64,000 nt of DNA from NCBI GenBank assembly GCA_937889595.1, contig CALAOR010000088.1:62001-126000 (forward strand). The letters run 5' to 3'. Made by a program: the position numbers and the translations under genes. The notes under the pieces were generated by a model. It was not told the DNA's origin. It was given only the letters and a program-made list of their open reading frames with translations, and ran no database searches. Source of the stretch: an uncultured bacterium. GTDB lineage: Bacteria > Oederibacteriota > PGYV01 > Palsa-1178. Below are positions 9,103 to 16,897 of the stretch, one piece after another (position 1 is the stretch's first letter; each line of letters starts with the position of its first letter).

Positions 9103-10110
9103 TTATTTGGTCAGGCCCTGCATAAGGTCGGCGGCCTCTATCTCTTCCACATCCGCCGGTTTTATAAACGTAAAATTTTTGTCAGCCAGTTCAGGCGCAT
9201 TTTTCGCTTCAGCTTCCGTATAATTCACAATGTCCGTGAAAGTAACTTCGGTCGCTGCGCCCTCATACTTGAACCCCATGAAAACCGGGACAAGCGTTTT
9301 TTTGTCTATCCTGGCGGTTATCTCGTCATACATTATATTTTTATCTTTTTCAGGCAGCATGACGAGGTTATAAGACATATCGTCTTCGGTCAGCGCCGCC
9401 TTGCTGTGCCGGGCAAAATGCGCTATGGAATTGCCCATGTCGGTGTATAATTTGACGTCAACATTCGCGCTTTTCACGGTCTGCTTTATAACCTGCTGCA
9501 TGGCCGGCGTGTAAACCCATATGGTCTTTCCGTTTGATATTATGAACTGTTCCTGCGGTTCGGTGTAATGAACCCTGAACTTGTCCTTTTTCTTTATTAC
9601 AGCGGTCCCTTTTACAATTTGGGGAGAGGCTCCCGAGTAAATGGTTTTTATCATCATATCCGCTTTTGTGGCCGCTTTATCAGCCTGCGCTTCATTCATT
9701 CTGTCTATCAGAGCATCTACCTGTTCATTTCCGGTCAAAGATTTTTTTACCGCAGCCGTGCCCGGCGTTTTTTTCGCTTTTGTCCTTGAAGCTGTTTTTA
9801 CGGATCTCTTTGCCGCTTCTTTTTCTTTTGGCTTGACAGCCGCGGGCTCCGCCTGTATTTTTTCTTCAGCGCTTTCTTCCTTTTTTATTTCCACTGTGGC
9901 TTCAACCTTTGGTTTTGCTTCTTCTTTTTGTACTTTTACAGCGCCTTCAGTTTTTATCCGGCCAACGGGTGTTTTGCCGCCTGAAACAACTGCTTCTGTT
10001 TTAACCTCTGCTTTTTCTTCCTTAATAACCTGGTTAGAAGCGCAGGAACACGCTAAAAACGCAGCGCCAAAACAGGCAATCACCGCATAAACCTTTATTT
10101 TACTGTACAT
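9103..10110 (-). CDS. LolA-like outer-membrane lipoprotein carrier with long linker
   Basis: 335 residues. The signal peptide ends near F-L-A-C-S-C-A-S, a possible lipobox, so the protein may itself be lipidated, unusual for LolA. Residues ~28-125 are a low-complexity Lys/Glu/Ala/Val linker. The remainder is a LolA/LolB-type half-barrel (D-A-L-I-D-R-M-N, then G-T-A-V-I-K-K-K-D-K-F-R-V, then S-N-G-K-T-I-W-V-Y-T-P). LolA shuttles lipoproteins across the periplasm. The long charged linker plus possible anchor suggests a tethered form, perhaps spanning toward the outer membrane. It lies 36 bases upstream of the rodZ-like gene. Confidence 0.82.
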   Translation of the reverse strand: MYSKIKVYAVIACFGAAFLACSCASNQVIKEEKAEVKTEAVVSGGKTPVGRIKTEGAVKVQKEEAKPKVEATVEIKKEESAEEKIQAEPAAVKPKEKEAAKRSVKTASRTKAKKTPGTAAVKKSLTGNEQVDALIDRMNEAQADKAATKADMMIKTIYSGASPQIVKGTAVIKKKDKFRVHYTEPQEQFIISNGKTIWVYTPAMQQVIKQTVKSANVDVKLYTDMGNSIAHFARHSKAALTEDDMSYNLVMLPEKDKNIMYDEITARIDKKTLVPVFMGFKYEGAATEVTFTDIVNYTEAEAKNAPELADKNFTFIKPADVEEIEAADLMQGLTK

Positions 10111-10261
10111 AATGCCTCCAGAAAATTTTTGAGTTTGCAGTTTTGCGCCCGTTTTTCTTCATTATAATACCCAAACTTCCATAAAACCCGTGCAAATCAA
10201 TATTGTATTAGAAATAGGGATAATTGCAAGGAAAAAAAACGGAAGTTTACTCCTGTTAAGG

Positions 10262-10822
10262 CTAAAAACTCCAGCTATAGCCGGCTGTTATCCCGGGTGT
10301 TTTGACCTTGTCGCCGGTCACCCCGAAATAGCCTGAATCATAGAAGAGGTACGAAACGTCAAAATAAATTGACGACCCGTCCCTGTCAGCCTGAAGCGGT
10401 ATGTCAACGCCCAGGCCCAGCAGGACGGAAAATGTCTTGGCCGCGCCGCTGAAGCCGCTCAAATACATCACCCTGGACATGATCTCGTGGGTAAAATACG
10501 GCCTTATATTTTCCATTGTGTTTAAGAAAACCCTGATGCCGAAACCGAACGCAACCGAGGACAATTTTGTCCCCGCGAAGTTTGTGCCATATGAACCGTC
10601 TATGGATATTTCGGTATTAACGGGGTGCTTGTTGTCTGACACTTGGAAAGCCGCAGCTATTTTTGCCTCTTCCGATAAATACTGTCCGCCGCTTAAACCG
10701 TTCACAAGGTCATAGCCGGTTGTAAGGCCTATCCTTATTTTATGTCCGGCATTTACAGTGCAAGGCACGCACATTGTCGCGGCCAATAAAACCGCAATAA
10801 ATGATATTTTTTTAATTTTCAT
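10262..10822 (-). CDS. Small outer-membrane beta-barrel candidate
   Basis: 186 residues with a clear signal peptide ending near V-N-A-G. The mature part is a series of alternating-hydrophobic strands with glycine turns and ends in G-Y-S-W-S-F. The terminal phenylalanine is the classical C-terminal signature for barrel insertion by BamA. Size fits an 8-stranded barrel of the OmpW/OmpA-transmembrane kind, but no family-specific motif was recognised. It is transcribed from its own promoter (10848-10875) divergently from glpK. Confidence 0.72.
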   Translation of the reverse strand: MKIKKISFIAVLLAATMCVPCTVNAGHKIRIGLTTGYDLVNGLSGGQYLSEEAKIAAAFQVSDNKHPVNTEISIDGSYGTNFAGTKLSSVAFGFGIRVFLNTMENIRPYFTHEIMSRVMYLSGFSGAAKTFSVLLGLGVDIPLQADRDGSSIYFDVSYLFYDSGYFGVTGDKVKTPGITAGYSWSF

Positions 10823-10847
10823 TCTCCTTTAAAAAGTTTATATACAA

Positions 10848-10875
10848 ATTATACCACGCCCTGCGTACCAGTCAA
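10848..10875 (-). promoter_or_regulatory. Sigma70-type promoter for the barrel gene
   Basis: On the minus strand TTGACT and TATAAT are separated by 16 bases, with the -10 hexamer ending about 25 bases before the ATG at 10822. It is back-to-back with the glpK promoter, 30 bases away. Confidence 0.72.
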
Positions 10876-10905
10876 CATTCAAACATTCTGCCGATAAATG
10901 CGCAT

Positions 10906-10934
10906 TTGACATTCCCCCAATTATGCTGTTTAAT
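10906..10934 (+). promoter_or_regulatory. Sigma70-type promoter for glpK
   Basis: TTGACA (10906-10911), a 17-base spacer and TTTAAT (10929-10934) lie 73 bases before the glpK start. No clear palindromic operator is seen between it and the gene. Confidence 0.75.
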
Positions 10935-11007
10935 GATAGTGCAAGGATAATTTCCGCCTTACGGCGCTCATAAAATAATTTTAACAAATTTTAATATGGG
11001 GGAACTC

Positions 11008-12510
11008 ATGCCTGTGAAAAAATATGTAGGTGCAGTGGACCAGGGCACCACATCCACCCGCTTTCTTTTATTCAACCATAATGGTGAGATCACAGCCGGC
11101 CACCAGATGGAACACAAACAAATCTACCCTAAAGCAGGTTATGTGGAACACGACGCCATGGAAATATGGGAAAACACCGCGCAGTGTATACGCCAGGTGT
11201 TAAAAAAATCAAAGATCAAGCCGTCGGAAATAGCTTCCATAGGCATAACCAATCAGAGGGAAACAACGGTCATTTGGGATAAAAAAACAGGCAAACCGCT
11301 TTATAATGCCATAGTGTGGCAGGACATGCGCACCGCGGATATCTGCAATAAGCTGGCTAAATCAGGAGGCAAGTACAGATTCCAAAAAACAACGGGCCTG
11401 CCGTTGGCAACATACTTTTCAGGTCCAAAAATCAAATGGTTAATAGACAACAAACCTGTTATCGCAAGGGCCGTCCGGGAAGGCAGAGCGCTTTTTGGGA
11501 CAATCGATACCTGGATAATTTGGAACTTAACAGGCGGCAGCCATGTGACTGATCCGACAAACGCGAGCCGCACCATGCTCATGAATCTGAAAACTTTAAG
11601 CTGGGATGATGGCATGCTCAAAGTTTTTAATATTCCAAAAAATATTTTACCTGAGATCAGGCCGTCAAGCGACCCTAAAGCATATGGCATGACGCCAAAA
11701 TCCGGCCCGTTTAAGGCTGAAATCCCTGTTATGGGGGATTTAGGCGACCAGCAGGCCGCGCTTTTCGGCCAGGCGTGTTTTGCCAAAGGCGCCGCGAAAA
11801 ACACATACGGAACAGGATGCTTTCTCCTTCTGAATACAGGCAGCAAACCCATAACATCAAAAAACGGCCTCATAACCACAGTCGGGTATAAAATAGGCGC
11901 CTCCCCAGCTGTTTACGCGCTTGAAGGCTCAATCGCCGTGGCTGGTTCGCTTGTCCAATGGGTCAGGGACAAACTGGGGATCGTAATATCAGCGCCGCAG
12001 ATTAATGACCTGGCCGAAAAAACAGAAGACAATGCCGGTGTATACTTTGTCCCGGCCTTTTCCGGGTTATTCGCCCCCTACTGGCGCTCTGACGCGCGCG
12101 GCCTGATAATAGGCCTCACGCATTACACAGGCAAAGAACACATAGCCCGCGCCGCTCTTGAAGCCACAGCTTACCAGGCGCGGGAACTCTTTGACGCCAT
12201 GGAAAAAGACTCGGGAATAAAACTTACATCGCTGAAAGTGGACGGCGGCATGACCGCCAGTGAGCTTTTGATGCAGTTCCAGGCTGATATATTGAACGTA
12301 AAAGTTTTGCGCCCAAAAGTCGCCGAGACAACAGCCTTAGGCGCGGCATATGCCGCGGGTTTGGCCGCCGGATTCTGGAAGGATATGGACGAGTTGAAGG
12401 AACACTGGGAAGTATCAAAAACATGGAAACCGAAAATGGCAAAGGCGAAACGCGAAAAATATTTCAAGGGCTGGAAAGAAGCGGTACAACGGTCTTTGAA
12501 CTGGGCGTAA
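11008..12510 (+). CDS. glpK: Glycerol kinase
   Basis: 500 residues. The ATG at 11008 is preferred over the one at 10996 because GGGGGA overlaps the earlier codon and lies five bases ahead of the later one. FGGY-kinase features are present: N-terminal D-Q-G-T-T-S-T-R, the I-T-N-Q-R-E-T block, [15 protein letters not shown] and the C-terminal D-G-G-M-T-A-S nucleotide motif. It phosphorylates glycerol to glycerol-3-phosphate. The likely next enzymes are encoded from 17.7 kb, after an island of toxin genes, and no glpF transporter is in the window. Confidence 0.97.
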   Translation: MPVKKYVGAVDQGTTSTRFLLFNHNGEITAGHQMEHKQIYPKAGYVEHDAMEIWENTAQCIRQVLKKSKIKPSEIASIGITNQRETTVIWDKKTGKPLYNAIVWQDMRTADICNKLAKSGGKYRFQKTTGLPLATYFSGPKIKWLIDNKPVIARAVREGRALFGTIDTWIIWNLTGGSHVTDPTNASRTMLMNLKTLSWDDGMLKVFNIPKNILPEIRPSSDPKAYGMTPKSGPFKAEIPVMGDLGDQQAALFGQACFAKGAAKNTYGTGCFLLLNTGSKPITSKNGLITTVGYKIGASPAVYALEGSIAVAGSLVQWVRDKLGIVISAPQINDLAEKTEDNAGVYFVPAFSGLFAPYWRSDARGLIIGLTHYTGKEHIARAALEATAYQARELFDAMEKDSGIKLTSLKVDGGMTASELLMQFQADILNVKVLRPKVAETTALGAAYAAGLAAGFWKDMDELKEHWEVSKTWKPKMAKAKREKYFKGWKEAVQRSLNWA

Positions 12511-12662
12511 ATTACGTTTCCAAAAGTTCTTGGTTATGTAGACGCGATCATCTAATCCTCCTGTTTTTTACATTCTATCAGGAGGCTGGGCCATACACAA
12601 CTCCTATCCCTGCTTTATTGACACCATCGCTAAATTTCCGCGTTATACGAACAAACACCCCA

Positions 12663-12702
12663 AATCTAATTTCGTATAAAATACTTTATACGAAATTAGA
12701 TT
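12663..12702. repeat. Perfect 18-bp-arm palindrome, lox-like geometry, at the end of the HEPN gene
   Basis: Arms 12663-12680 and 12685-12702 are exact reverse complements around a four-base loop. The inner part can be read as two 13-bp arms (CTAATTTCGTATA and its complement) around an 8-bp spacer. That is the geometry of tyrosine-recombinase sites such as loxP, with 11 of 13 arm bases shared with loxP. It abuts the HEPN stop codon, so a transcription terminator role is the plainer reading, though a long T-run is absent. Confidence 0.7.
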
Positions 12703-13109
12703 TATTCTTCTTTCAAATCCTTCTTTACCAGTGCCAAAAGTCCTTCAGCTTCCTGTACGGCCTTTTCCGCTTCTTTCTGCTTTACAAGCCGTTCTTCGTA
12801 CTCGGCCATATTCTTTATCCTGATAATGCTCATAAATTTCTTTGAAACTATAGTTTTGTTGGAAAACATGGTTGTTTCAATCAATTCTGCCGTGTCTTCA
12901 TGGTTGGATGATGAGCACCTTTTTGATAATCCAGACACGCAATAAGCGTCAGCTGCGGAGATTGCGGCATGTACCGCGCTCACAGCTGCTGCATTATATG
13001 CCCCATCGCCGAGTGCCTTTACTGCCTGCTTGCAATTCTCAACCGCTTTCACCAGGTAATTGGAATACATCACCTTGTCGACAAGTTTTGTGCTTATTTT
13101 CTTTGTCAT
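12702..13109 (-). CDS. HEPN-domain protein, probable RNase toxin of a MNT-HEPN pair
   Basis: 135 residues, almost all helical. The segment Y-N-A-A-A-V-S-A-V-H-A-A-I-S-A-A-D-A-Y is typical of HEPN bundles. The catalytic R-x4-6-H motif is visible as R-C-S-S-S-N-H (~64-70). The tyrosine that follows the histidine in RX4HXY-type toxins, and that MntA AMPylates, is absent here (H-E-D instead), so neutralisation may differ from the characterised type VII systems. A coiled, Glu/Lys-rich C-terminus follows. Its start overlaps the MNT stop by four bases, so the two are translationally coupled. Confidence 0.8.
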   Translation of the reverse strand: MTKKISTKLVDKVMYSNYLVKAVENCKQAVKALGDGAYNAAAVSAVHAAISAADAYCVSGLSKRCSSSNHEDTAELIETTMFSNKTIVSKKFMSIIRIKNMAEYEERLVKQKEAEKAVQEAEGLLALVKKDLKEE

Positions 13110-13690
13110 ATTAAAGTTATCCCCTTTTCAATATTCTTGATTACAGCGAGGTTTTTCCTTTTTGCCAGTTCGTTTTCGGTCAAAAGATAAAATCCCAGTA
13201 CGTTCCCGTATAATTTAATGCATTCAGATGAGAGATCTTCAAGCAGTTTTTCCATCTTTTTCTTTTCCTTCATTCCCTCAACCAGTACAAAAAGGTCAAT
13301 ATCACTTGAAAGCTTTTCAGTTTCTTTGGACACGGAACCAAATAGTATGGCCTTTTTTGTTATCTTTTTAGGCAATTTGTGGACAATCATTTTTCTAAGA
13401 TGTTCTAAAGGTATATATTCCTCTTTTTTACCGTATAATTTATTGCCTATTGAATACGCATAGCTGTCAATTTTCGGCTGCCAAATGACTGATTTACCGG
13501 CCCTGAAATTTGACACCAGGTTTATTGACATAAAATCCTTTAATATCATATCGGCCATGGTATGCGATATTCCGCAAAGCCGGCCAAGTTCCCTTCCGGT
13601 CATCCTAAAACCCGGATTTAGCACGTATTTGAGTGCTTTTACTTTTGCCTTTGATGAAAGTTGTTCAATAATGTTAATATGAAATTGCAT
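13106..13690 (-). CDS. MNT-type nucleotidyltransferase with N-terminal winged helix, probable antitoxin
   Basis: 194 residues. Residues ~1-75 form a winged helix (T-G-R-E-L-G-R-L-C-G-I-S-H-T). Residues ~105-190 are a minimal nucleotidyltransferase with G-S-x10-D-x-D (G-S-V-S-K-E-T then S-S-D-I-D). In type VII toxin-antitoxin systems such enzymes modify and silence the HEPN toxin. The fused DNA-binding domain suggests it also represses its own promoter, where two 11-bp direct repeats lie. AAGGAG precedes the ATG. Confidence 0.84.
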   Translation of the reverse strand: MQFHINIIEQLSSKAKVKALKYVLNPGFRMTGRELGRLCGISHTMADMILKDFMSINLVSNFRAGKSVIWQPKIDSYAYSIGNKLYGKKEEYIPLEHLRKMIVHKLPKKITKKAILFGSVSKETEKLSSDIDLFVLVEGMKEKKKMEKLLEDLSSECIKLYGNVLGFYLLTENELAKRKNLAVIKNIEKGITLI

Positions 13691-13717
13691 AGCGGCTCCT
13701 TTATTTTCTTAATAGTA

Positions 13718-13746
13718 ATTATAAATCATTACTTGCCATATGTCAA
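13718..13746 (-). promoter_or_regulatory. Consensus sigma70 promoter of the MNT-HEPN operon
   Basis: Minus-strand TTGACA (13741-13746) and TATAAT (13718-13723) are separated by exactly 17 bases, a full consensus match. The predicted start of transcription is about 20 bases before the MNT ATG. Confidence 0.85.
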
Positions 13747-13761
13747 TAAATACTTGCCATA
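13730..13761 (-). promoter_or_regulatory. Two direct repeats overlapping the MNT promoter, probable operator
   Basis: The 11-mer TATGGCAAGTA (minus strand) occurs at 13751-13761, just upstream of the -35, and again at 13730-13740 inside the spacer. Their spacing of 21 bp is two helical turns, placing both on one DNA face. Occupancy by the winged-helix domain of the MNT protein would block RNA polymerase. Autoregulation is an inference. Confidence 0.7.
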
Positions 13762-13793
13762 GATTGTATTTAGATTATTGTACGAAATCGTTC

Positions 13794-13995
13794 GCGGACA
13801 TCCGCCGTCCAAAATTATCATGCAGGCAGGCTTTAGTCCTGCGCTACCGATAGGTGACCTCTTTCAATTATTTTGTGATAATTAATTACCCATATGATGC
13901 CGTTTAAAACCATACCCTCTTTGTCTTAACCAGTTTTTTCGTAGTCGCACCCTCTACGCTTCACCGGGGTGCGCTTGCGGGCATTAAAAGTTGTT
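13794..13995 (+). repeat. Dispersed intergenic repeat modules A (13794-13856) and B (13922-13995)
   Basis: Both modules recur in the same orientation but opposite order at 25154-25294. Module B contains inverted CGCACCC/GGGTGCG and module A contains a GCAGG...CCTGC stem, so each could fold as a REP-like hairpin. They occupy most of the 330-base gap between the MNT gene and the next gene. No coding function is seen. Confidence 0.75.
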
Positions 13996-14022
13996 TTTTA
14001 ATTCCGCCTTCTCGACCCTTGA

Positions 14023-14430
14023 TCAATTCTCCCCCATCACCCTTCTATAATCCGCGTCTTTTTTGTCGTGTACCACCTTCATCCGTTTCGAAGAAAATTC
14101 CCCTGCAACAGCCGTCGAAGTCGAAGATAAATAAGCCGAAAACTCCCCGCGCTGAGCCGCGGGAACGTATATCTTAGCCAAAGCCTTGTTGCCGACAGTA
14201 GTGCAGGAAATCTCGATCAACGCGTCCGGAAAATCCTTCAATATGGTTTGTGTAACCATAGGCGAATCCTGGTAAGTCTCAAAATAAATAACAAAAGGAA
14301 CCTCCATCAAAAGAGCCTGCGGTGGACAAGGAGTAGCAGAACCCGCCGGCGAAGAAGACGCGCTGTAAACGTAAACCACAGATGTCAAAAACAAAAGTGT
14401 GGCCGCAGCAATTTTTTTAAGCATATACAA
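14023..14430 (-). CDS. Small secreted protein, unknown
   Basis: 135 residues with a signal peptide (Lys-Lys, then A-A-A-T-L-L-F-L-T-S-V-V) cleaved around S-A-S-S. The mature part has one cysteine near the N-terminus (P-C-P-P) and one centrally (I-S-C-T-T). Strand-helix alternation around F-P-D-A-L-I-E-I and A-A-Q-R-G-E-F-S-A-Y suggests a small ferredoxin-like fold; the C-terminus is charged. GGAGG precedes the ATG by six to seven bases. No family recognised. It lies at the edge of the RHS toxin island. Confidence 0.68.
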   Translation of the reverse strand: MYMLKKIAAATLLFLTSVVYVYSASSSPAGSATPCPPQALLMEVPFVIYFETYQDSPMVTQTILKDFPDALIEISCTTVGNKALAKIYVPAAQRGEFSAYLSSTSTAVAGEFSSKRMKVVHDKKDADYRRVMGEN

Positions 14431-14458
14431 AACCTCCGTTTATTTAATTTGCGTTCAA

Positions 14459-14512
14459 AATAACTTTATCTGGAATCAACTCTACTTTCGAGGTCCGACC
14501 CCTTTTCATTTT
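14459..14512. repeat. Short dispersed repeat shared with 27344-27398
   Basis: About 50 bases (AACTTTAT...GAATCAACT...TTTCGA..TC....CCTTTTC) recur at 27344-27398. On the minus strand it reads AAAAGGGGTCGGACC, close to the GGGGTCAGACCC element common in intergenic DNA of several phyla. Both copies sit at the downstream edge of an RHS/immunity cluster. Confidence 0.6.
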
Positions 14513-14549
14513 AAATTACAAATGTCACGAAACACAGATCAAAATATAT

Positions 14550-15674
14550 TTAAACACGATTTAAAATATTGCCAAAAACAATAATTTTCAATGGTAAGTG
14601 TTTTATTTGTGTCATTTTAATATCCTCAGCAAGAACCAAAACAAAATAATGTTCAGACAAAAATATATTGCAAACATCAAAACCATCAATACCGCAAACA
14701 AATTCAGTGTGGTTGTGCAAAAAATTATATTGATATATGTGTTTGTCTTTTAAATAGATAACTCTATTATTTATCATCCTTGCAAAAAGCCCATTAAAAA
14801 CAGAAACCGGATTACTATAATCATCTATGTCAAAGATCGTTGACTTTTTAAGCCCAATCAACAACTTTTTACCATTCTTCATTAAATAGCGTTCATCAGA
14901 AACTATAATTTTTGAGTCCGAAATGATTTTTCCGTTTTTCGCATTAAGCACAACCAATTTTGAATCACGTTCCGGTTTGGTCATTAAAAAAAATATATCA
15001 TGGTCAACTACTATATTTTCAGGATTATTAAATGATACATCCTTGAACATTTTCCGCCATAAGATGTTCTTATTTTTCGTACTTATGCAGTATATTATTA
15101 TGTCATTTTGCAATATTTTTTCATCCATCAAGGAAATATACATGTACGCATAGTCATCCCTTATGGCAAAATCAATAATTTCAGATGCCGCAAATGTCAT
15201 CACCTTCGTCATTTTGTTGTTTTTTAAATCAATCAAATTGAGCGAATCGTTTTCGCCTGTTTTCGTTATACAATAAATCAAATTTGAATTTACTCCAACA
15301 ATTTTTCTAACAGGTTCACCCACTGTATATTTAAGAGACTCTTTATTGTCTAAAACATTCCTTCTAAAAATCGTATTGTTTTTGATATCCTTTATAAAAT
15401 ATTCACCGCCCTCAATCATGCTAAAGCAATCTTTCGAGCTAAATCTCAATTTTTCAATCATTTTTCCATTTAACAAATTATATACTCGCACATCCCCTTC
15501 TTCATAAATGCACATCAACGAATCGCTGTCGTAAATTTTCACATCACAAAAGTCCTTGCCAGTTGACTTAAGGCTTAAGCTCCACTGTTCCAAATATATT
15601 GCTATTAAATTATTTTGCAAAATCAATAAAAATATAACAAAAAATATTTGTTTCAAAATCGTCATTGTCTTCAT
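14550..15674 (-). CDS. Secreted beta-propeller-like protein, candidate immunity protein for the RHS toxin
   Basis: 374 residues, AT-rich and isoleucine/lysine-rich compared with core genes. An N-terminal signal peptide (F-F-V-I-F-L-L-I-L) sends it across the inner membrane. The rest repeats a pattern of strand, D-x-x-N-N-K or N-A-K-N-G-K turn and strand roughly every 40 residues, like a PQQ/WD-type propeller. Its ATG overlaps the stop codon of the RHS-toxin gene by four bases. Position, coupling and periplasmic location are what one expects for an immunity protein against a peptidoglycan-targeting toxin. This role is inferred; known Tlde1 immunity proteins are not propellers to my knowledge. 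Confidence 0.66.
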   Translation of the reverse strand: MKTMTILKQIFFVIFLLILQNNLIAIYLEQWSLSLKSTGKDFCDVKIYDSDSLMCIYEEGDVRVYNLLNGKMIEKLRFSSKDCFSMIEGGEYFIKDIKNNTIFRRNVLDNKESLKYTVGEPVRKIVGVNSNLIYCITKTGENDSLNLIDLKNNKMTKVMTFAASEIIDFAIRDDYAYMYISLMDEKILQNDIIIYCISTKNKNILWRKMFKDVSFNNPENIVVDHDIFFLMTKPERDSKLVVLNAKNGKIISDSKIIVSDERYLMKNGKKLLIGLKKSTIFDIDDYSNPVSVFNGLFARMINNRVIYLKDKHIYQYNFLHNHTEFVCGIDGFDVCNIFLSEHYFVLVLAEDIKMTQIKHLPLKIIVFGNILNRV

Positions 15675-16723
15675 TTCTTTTTTACCGTCCTGTCTTTATC
15701 TTTTGTTGCATCAATAATTTCGAGAGTTCCAAACTTAGTTTGCGGCTCCCATGGCAGTATCCCCTTCACGAAAGGGTTCATGCTTTTATTTTTTACAAAT
15801 GACACACCTTTAGACGTTACATTTAGTTCTTTAGCAAATTTATTCGAACCTTTTTCGTCATACATCGAAACGCAACCAAAAGTACTTCCGCTACCTTTAG
15901 GGTGTATTCTAATAGTATAACCATCTGGCTGGCCTGGAAAATTTGCTTCATCATCTCCATAATTTCCATCAACAGCTTCCAACCTATTGTACGAACTCAA
16001 ATCAGATCCATCATGGCCTTTGACTCTATCTAATATATTATACTTACCAAATGGCGCATTGTTCGATTCTTTGTCACCAATACCTCCAGACCTGACATCC
16101 TTAACAATAAAACTTTGTCCCGTATCATCATTTCTCCCAACTATGAACCCTATTGCAGTCTGTCCACCAGCACCTGTTGGAACTATTTTTTGTACATAAA
16201 ATTTTAAAGTCACCATATTTCCATCAGGATCAACTAAGTTAAGTGGATTATTGTGTGAATAAATATATAAATTTATATTTGAAGAATTATATACCCCACC
16301 CATTCCTGGTAATTTCTCATCATCTTTACCAACTGTCGGCAAATAGGCATTTAGTGCTTGATCCTTACTTTGCCACAAGCTCGTCTGCGGGTCGTAATAC
16401 CTTGCTCCGAAATAATACAGGCCTGACGCGTCGAGTTCCTTGCTCGTGAACATATAATTCGGCATTATGATCTTTACGCCGTCCAGCATATCCTCATTTT
16501 CCCTCTCCATCCACGTCTCTCCCCACGGCGTGTACTCTATGTGCTCGCGGATGTTCCCTGCTTCGTCCGTCATGTAACCTGTGGAACCTAAGTGGTCGGT
16601 GTGGCTGGCCTGGCTGGCATGCTCAATGGTCAAAAGGTCAATTTTCAATAGTACATCGGTCAAAAGGGCAGCGTTATTGCGCTCAATGTTCAACGGTTCA
16701 ATGGTCAAACAGCTCGTGTTCAT
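15671..16723 (-). CDS. RHS-core C-terminal protein with Tlde1-like L,D-transpeptidase toxin domain
   Basis: 350 residues. Residues ~1-40 are encoded by simple word-like repeats. From ~43 the RHS-associated core begins (D-H-L-G-S-T-G, then E-Y-T-P-W-G-E, F-G-A-R-Y-Y-D-P) and ends at N-P-L-N-L-V-D-P-D-G-N (~170). The following ~180 residues are a different, AT-rich domain with P-F-G-K-Y-N-I-L-D-R and R-I-H-P-K-G-S-G-S-T-F-G-C-V-S-M. This agrees with the Tlde1/DUF2778 pattern (P-x-G-x-Y-x-I-x-D-R, R-L-H-P..S-x-G-C). His and Cys are the presumed catalytic pair acting on peptidoglycan peptides. The N-terminal RHS shell and secretion domains are missing, so this is an orphan toxin tip. AAGGAG lies ten bases upstream. 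Confidence 0.8.
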   Translation of the reverse strand: MNTSCLTIEPLNIERNNAALLTDVLLKIDLLTIEHASQASHTDHLGSTGYMTDEAGNIREHIEYTPWGETWMERENEDMLDGVKIIMPNYMFTSKELDASGLYYFGARYYDPQTSLWQSKDQALNAYLPTVGKDDEKLPGMGGVYNSSNINLYIYSHNNPLNLVDPDGNMVTLKFYVQKIVPTGAGGQTAIGFIVGRNDDTGQSFIVKDVRSGGIGDKESNNAPFGKYNILDRVKGHDGSDLSSYNRLEAVDGNYGDDEANFPGQPDGYTIRIHPKGSGSTFGCVSMYDEKGSNKFAKELNVTSKGVSFVKNKSMNPFVKGILPWEPQTKFGTLEIIDATKDKDRTVKKK

Positions 16724-16797
16724 TACCTTTTTGCTCCTTTATATCCGGACTCCTTATATATCCACAATTCCTCAAATCTTCCTTCATCCTTTTGCAT
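16723..16797 (-). pseudogene. 24-codon ORF, possible remnant of a four-helix-bundle (S23-like) protein
   Basis: GGAAGGG precedes the ATG at 16797. The frame reads M-Q-K-D-E-G-R-F-E-E-L-W-I-Y-K-E and stops in TAATG, overlapping the RHS start. The F-E-E-L-W-I-Y-K-E block resembles the N-terminus of 23S-rRNA-intervening-sequence four-helix proteins (F-x-x-L-x-V-W-x-x-A). Too short to be sure; it may simply serve to couple translation of the RHS protein. Confidence 0.35.
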
Positions 16798-16897
16798 TTA
16801 ATCCCTTCCTGTTTTTCGTATTTAACATTTTAACTCTTAAACGTATCAGTTTGAACATTGACCTATTGAACTTTTGAGCTGTTTTATGGTTTGTGCC

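Noticed and set aside
10823-11007. Riboswitch or operator upstream of glpK
   Set aside because: No recognisable conserved core or palindrome; only the two divergent promoters are supported.
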